Positions 61,813 through 64,000 of a DNA stretch of 64,000 bases are shown piece after piece; positions within the stretch are counted from its first letter, which is position 1; every line of letters begins with the position of its first letter. The position numbers and the translations under genes were made by a program. The notes beneath the pieces were generated by a model that was given only the letters and a program-made list of their open reading frames with translations, ran no database searches and had not been told where the DNA came from. Origin of the DNA: Natribaculum breve (GTDB lineage Archaea > Halobacteriota > Halobacteria > Halobacteriales > Natrialbaceae); contig NZ_CP095390.1 of NCBI RefSeq assembly GCF_023008585.1, positions 806,001 through 870,000 of the forward strand, written 5' to 3'.

Positions 61813-62115
61813 ATGCCAGTACACGATCTGACCGGCTTCCAGCGCGATCTGCTGTTCGTCATCGCCGGACTCGAGTCGCCGAACGGCCAGGAGATCAAGT
61901 CGGAACTCGAAGACTCACAGGAGCGGGAGATCCTCCACGGCCGCCTGTACGCGAACCTCGATACGCTCGTCGAAGACGGTTACGTCGAGAAAGGAGAGGA
62001 AGACGGCCGCACGAACCAGTATACGGTCACCGAACGGGGAAAAGAGGCGATCGCCACCAGGTACGACTGGCAGACGGAGTACGTGAGGCCGAACACACAT
62101 CCCGCGAAGCTGTAG
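61813..62115 (+). CDS. PadR-family transcriptional regulator
   Basis: 100 residues from the ATG at 61813, 5 nt after GGAGGTGA. MPVHDLTGFQRDLLFVIAGL, SPNGQEIKSELEDSQEREIL and HGRLYANLDTLVEDGYVEKG then TNQYTVTERGKEAI are the PadR winged helix in order. The ligand is unknown. It is followed after 5 bp by a second small regulator and probably controls its own operon. Confidence 0.85.
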   Translation: MPVHDLTGFQRDLLFVIAGLESPNGQEIKSELEDSQEREILHGRLYANLDTLVEDGYVEKGEEDGRTNQYTVTERGKEAIATRYDWQTEYVRPNTHPAKL

Positions 62116-62120
62116 CCGCC

Positions 62121-62441
62121 ATGCACGCGACAGACCAGCAGTCCGACGCGACCACGGCACCCGGGACGGACGCCAGCGTCGACGACCTCTCGCCGAGTGC
62201 GAAACTCGTCTACAAGGTCCTCGAGTACGAAGGACCGATGACCCAGGAGGAGATCGCCACCGAGTCGCGGCTCTGTCCCCGGACCGTCAGGTACGCACTC
62301 GGCAAACTCGAGCACCACGGAACGGTGACGAGTCGCGTCAACCTCGAGGACGCGCGGCAGTCGATTTACAAGCGGTCTAGGAGAATGCCCCGGGGCTTGA
62401 CCCCGGGGTTGAATCCGATAGGCAGGGATACAAACCATTAA
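62121..62441 (+). CDS. MarR/winged-helix regulator, 3' end replaced by a TnpB element
   Basis: Residues 1-83 are a haloarchaeal winged helix (DDLSPSAKLVYKVLEYEGPM, TQEEIATESRLCPRTVRYAL, KLEHHGTVTSRVNLEDARQS). After SIY at 62369 the frame enters the mobile element and adds 23 foreign residues (KRSRRMPRGLTPGL...) before a stop. Joining 62369 to 63722 restores RLVD and a stop, giving an 87-residue protein ending SIYRLVD. The winged helix is complete, so the altered protein may still work. It is second in an operon with the PadR gene (5-bp gap). Confidence 0.8.
   Translation: MHATDQQSDATTAPGTDASVDDLSPSAKLVYKVLEYEGPMTQEEIATESRLCPRTVRYALGKLEHHGTVTSRVNLEDARQSIYKRSRRMPRGLTPGLNPIGRDTNH
62387..62409. 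repeat. Left-end hairpin of the TnpB element
   Basis: GCCCCGGGG and CCCCGGGGT arms around CTTGA, 17 bp inside the inferred left end. Nearly the same hairpin is at the right end, in the same orientation. Confidence 0.75.
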
Positions 62442-62470
62442 GTGAACATATCGCTAATCAAGAGACAGCG

Positions 62471-63682
62471 ATGGATTACAGTCACCGCTACCATGCATAC
62501 CCGACACAAGAGGTAGCGGCTGAACTGGAACGTCACATCGACGTTCATCGCCAAGCGTACAACTACACCCTGTACGAGTACGAGAACGTGGACGCCGACA
62601 ACATCGGCTCTGCATACAAACACCACTACCGACTTCCTGACTGGAAAGACGAGTTCCCTGTCTTCTCGGAGGTCAACTCGAAGGCTCTGCAACGAACCGT
62701 CACACGGTTCTACCAGAACCTCGACGGCCTCTCCGAGCAGAAACAGAACGGGAACAAGGTGGGGAAGCTCAAGTGGAAGTCACCGAGGGAGTTCCAGAGT
62801 ATGACGTACTCGCAGTCCGGCTTCGAACTCAAAAACACGAGTGGCCGACACGCTACACTCTGGCTCTCCAAAATCGGAGACATCAAAATCCGCTACCACC
62901 GCGACATCCCTGACGAAGCGGACATCAAAGAAATCACGGTCAAAAAAGAGACGACCGGTGACTGGTTCGTCTCGTTCGGTCTCGAAACCGACGACGCTGA
63001 CTTACCCGAGAAACCCACGCTGGACGAGTTAGATTCAAGCAACAGCGTGGGTATCGACCTCGGAATCCTCAACTACGTCCACACCAGCGACGGTAAGACG
63101 GTGGATTGGCTCGACCTCGGAGACGAGTACGAGCGACTCCGCCGCGAGCAACGCAAGCTCTCACGGAAGCAGAAAGGGTCGAACAACCACGAGAAACAGC
63201 GTCGTGAGGTGGCGAAGGTCAAGCGTCACATCAAGCGGAAGGTGCTGGACTATCAGCACAAGATTACGACGTGGCTCGTCCGTGAGTACGACGCGGTGTT
63301 TGTCGAGGATTTGGACGTGAAGGGAATGTTGGAACAGTCGCACAACGCTCGCAACAAGCAAGACGCGGCGTGGCGACAGTTCATCACCCTCCTTGATTAC
63401 AAGGCCGACCTGTACGGTTGTCACGTCGTGCAGGTCGAAGCGCGAGGCACCACCAAAGAGTGTGCGTCGTGCGGTGTGGAGACGGCGAAGCCTATCTGGG
63501 TGCGGGAACACTCCTGTCCGTCGTGCGGATTCGAGACAGACAGGGACGCGAACGCGGCGATGAACGTCCTCAAGCGCGGCTTTTCTGAACTAGGGCTGGA
63601 TGGCCCGAATCAACGCCTGTGGAGACTGCGCTCCCTACGGACACACCTGAATTTCAGCGTGTGTCTGCAAAGCGCGTCGTAG
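62471..63682 (+). CDS. tnpB: TnpB, RNA-guided nuclease of the IS605 family
   Basis: 403 residues, full length. An N-terminal HTH region (MDYSHRYHAYPTQEVAAELE, HRQAYNYTLYEYENV) is followed by a RuvC-like domain with VGIDLGILNYVHTSDG (first Asp), VFVEDLDVKGMLEQSHNARN (Glu), the four-Cys zinc ribbon KECASCGVETAKPIWVREHS and CPSCGFETDRDANAAMN (last Asp). All RuvC residues are present, so it may be active. TnpB proteins are guided by an RNA from the element's right end and cut the donor site, helping the element persist. AT-rich sequence upstream (62440-62465) is the likely promoter. Confidence 0.93.
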   Translation: MDYSHRYHAYPTQEVAAELERHIDVHRQAYNYTLYEYENVDADNIGSAYKHHYRLPDWKDEFPVFSEVNSKALQRTVTRFYQNLDGLSEQKQNGNKVGKLKWKSPREFQSMTYSQSGFELKNTSGRHATLWLSKIGDIKIRYHRDIPDEADIKEITVKKETTGDWFVSFGLETDDADLPEKPTLDELDSSNSVGIDLGILNYVHTSDGKTVDWLDLGDEYERLRREQRKLSRKQKGSNNHEKQRREVAKVKRHIKRKVLDYQHKITTWLVREYDAVFVEDLDVKGMLEQSHNARNKQDAAWRQFITLLDYKADLYGCHVVQVEARGTTKECASCGVETAKPIWVREHSCPSCGFETDRDANAAMNVLKRGFSELGLDGPNQRLWRLRSLRTHLNFSVCLQSAS

Positions 63683-63721
63683 AAACAGGAAGCCTCGGGG
63701 CTTGACCCCGAGGCGATTCAC
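63560..63721 (+). ncRNA. Probable omega RNA region (3' tnpB plus right end)
   Basis: By analogy with characterised TnpB elements, the guide scaffold derives from the last part of tnpB and the right end, here ending with the hairpin at 63692-63714 and GATTCAC. The guide would then be the flanking sequence beginning CGACTCGTCGACTGATACGG at 63722. The 5' boundary is a guess. Confidence 0.45.
63692..63714. repeat. Right-end hairpin of the TnpB element
   Basis: GCCTCGGGG and CCCCGAGGC arms around CTTGA, ending directly at GATTCAC. It is likely the terminal structure of the guide RNA and of the right cleavage site. Confidence 0.75.
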
Positions 63722-63842
63722 CGACTCGTCGACTGATACGGACCGCTGTGGCTGCTCTCCAGAGCGACCGCCGGACGGCTCGCGGTTGCTCTCGAACTGA
63801 CGTACAGCGGTCCGTCTGCCGACCGGTGGTCGACGTCGCCGT

Positions 63843-64000
63843 TCACCGGACTTTCCGATACCGATCGATGAGTACGTCGAGTCCGAACGTACCGGACGTG
63901 ATCGTGTAGTGGATCTCGAGGCGAGGGTTGAACTTCGCCTTGTAGCGGTTGATGCTCGGGACGCCCGCGCCGACGAGGTCGTAACGCTCGAGGCCGTCGC
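63843..64000 (-). CDS. FemAB-like acyltransferase, C-terminal fragment (runs off the window)
   Basis: Reading left from the window edge gives DGLERYDLVGAGVPSINRYK then AKFNPRLEIHYTITSGTFGL and RYRKVR before TGA at 63843-63845. This matches the C-terminus of the FemAB-like protein at 9189-10199 (YDLVGADTPRINSYKAKFNP). It is therefore a second member of the family. The short frame was found by translating the terminal noncoding-looking stretch. Confidence 0.8.
   Translation of the reverse strand, partial: DGLERYDLVGAGVPSINRYKAKFNPRLEIHYTITSGTFGLDVLIDRYRKVR

Larger units (their letters stand above)
62370..63721 (+). mobile_element. TnpB-only IS200/IS605-family (IS1341-type) element
   Basis: About 1352 bp. 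The ends were set by reconstructing the interrupted gene: left flank GATTTAC (62363-62369), right end GATTCAC (63715-63721), with no target duplication, as expected for this family. Both ends carry near-identical hairpins: CCCCGGGG-CTTGA-CCCCGGGG type at 62387-62409 and CCTCGGGG-CTTGA-CCCCGAGG at 63692-63714. Only tnpB is present, so movement needs a TnpA from elsewhere. Confidence 0.85.

Noticed and set aside
1..64000. CRISPR array
   Set aside because: No regularly spaced direct repeats were found; the closely spaced palindromes belong to the IS elements and differ from each other.
1..64000. High frequency of CTCGAG and GTCGAC hexamers
   Set aside because: Explained by the common Leu-Glu and Val-Asp codon pairs of acidic, GC-rich haloarchaeal genes.

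Overview
The window reads as the chromosome of a neutrophilic to alkaliphilic haloarchaeon. The genes are GC-rich, the proteins are strongly acidic, several genes have no ribosome binding site and a TATA box about 27 nt before the start codon (leaderless transcripts), and there are haloarchaeal marker families: HTH_10/bacterio-opsin-activator regulators, NosL/NosD copper proteins, Tat signals with lipoboxes, small haloarchaeal DUF proteins and an archaeal GlmU. Family names are from recognition of the protein sequence only; no database was consulted.

Layout. 1-5.4 kb is an AT-richer surface-polysaccharide island (start of a sulfatase, a decayed transposase, a flippase, an AlkP-superfamily protein, and the end of a large membrane protein). 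5.4-13.7 kb is GC-rich: membrane proteins, a FemAB-like acyltransferase with a second AlkP-family protein, and a tyrosine recombinase with a small partner gene. 14.8-18.9 kb holds two related but different insertion sequences in tandem, separated and flanked by three copies of one 5-bp target. 19.1-27.2 kb is an HTH_10 regulator and the histidine-degradation operon hutU-hutG-hutI-hutH. 27.6-32.1 kb has a small hypothetical gene, a secreted zinc protease, a winged-helix regulator and otsA-otsB (trehalose). 32.2-42.4 kb is a secreted-protein and copper region: DUF5305, signal peptidase I, four NosL-type proteins, NosD and an M24 peptidase. A second, identical copy of one IS sits at 43.1-45.1 kb. 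45.2-50.0 kb carries a P19-like metal-binding protein, a polytopic membrane protein, Sco, a TlpA-like thioredoxin and CcdA, which together look like a redox-assisted metal uptake module. 50.3-55.8 kb holds HTH_10 regulators and small proteins. 56.3-61.5 kb has glmS, glmU and glmM, the complete route from fructose-6-phosphate to UDP-GlcNAc. 61.8-64.0 kb has two small regulators, the second interrupted by a TnpB element whose insertion can be reconstructed to the base, and the end of another FemAB-like gene.

Most striking observations: (1) the two tandem IS elements carry a conserved series of thirteen strong inverted repeats spread along the transposase gene and flanks, with compensatory base changes between the two elements even where the amino acids differ; (2) an ACCAGA motif sits a fixed 32-33 nt before the start codon, directly against the TATA box, in nosD and two nosL genes, and also beside an AT-rich box farther upstream of a third nosL gene; (3) glmS appears to have a leaderless upstream ORF whose stop overlaps the glmS start; (4) a three-copy family of fold-back elements with ATACTNCCGGAC ends; (5) a four-run G-quadruplex motif just after otsB.
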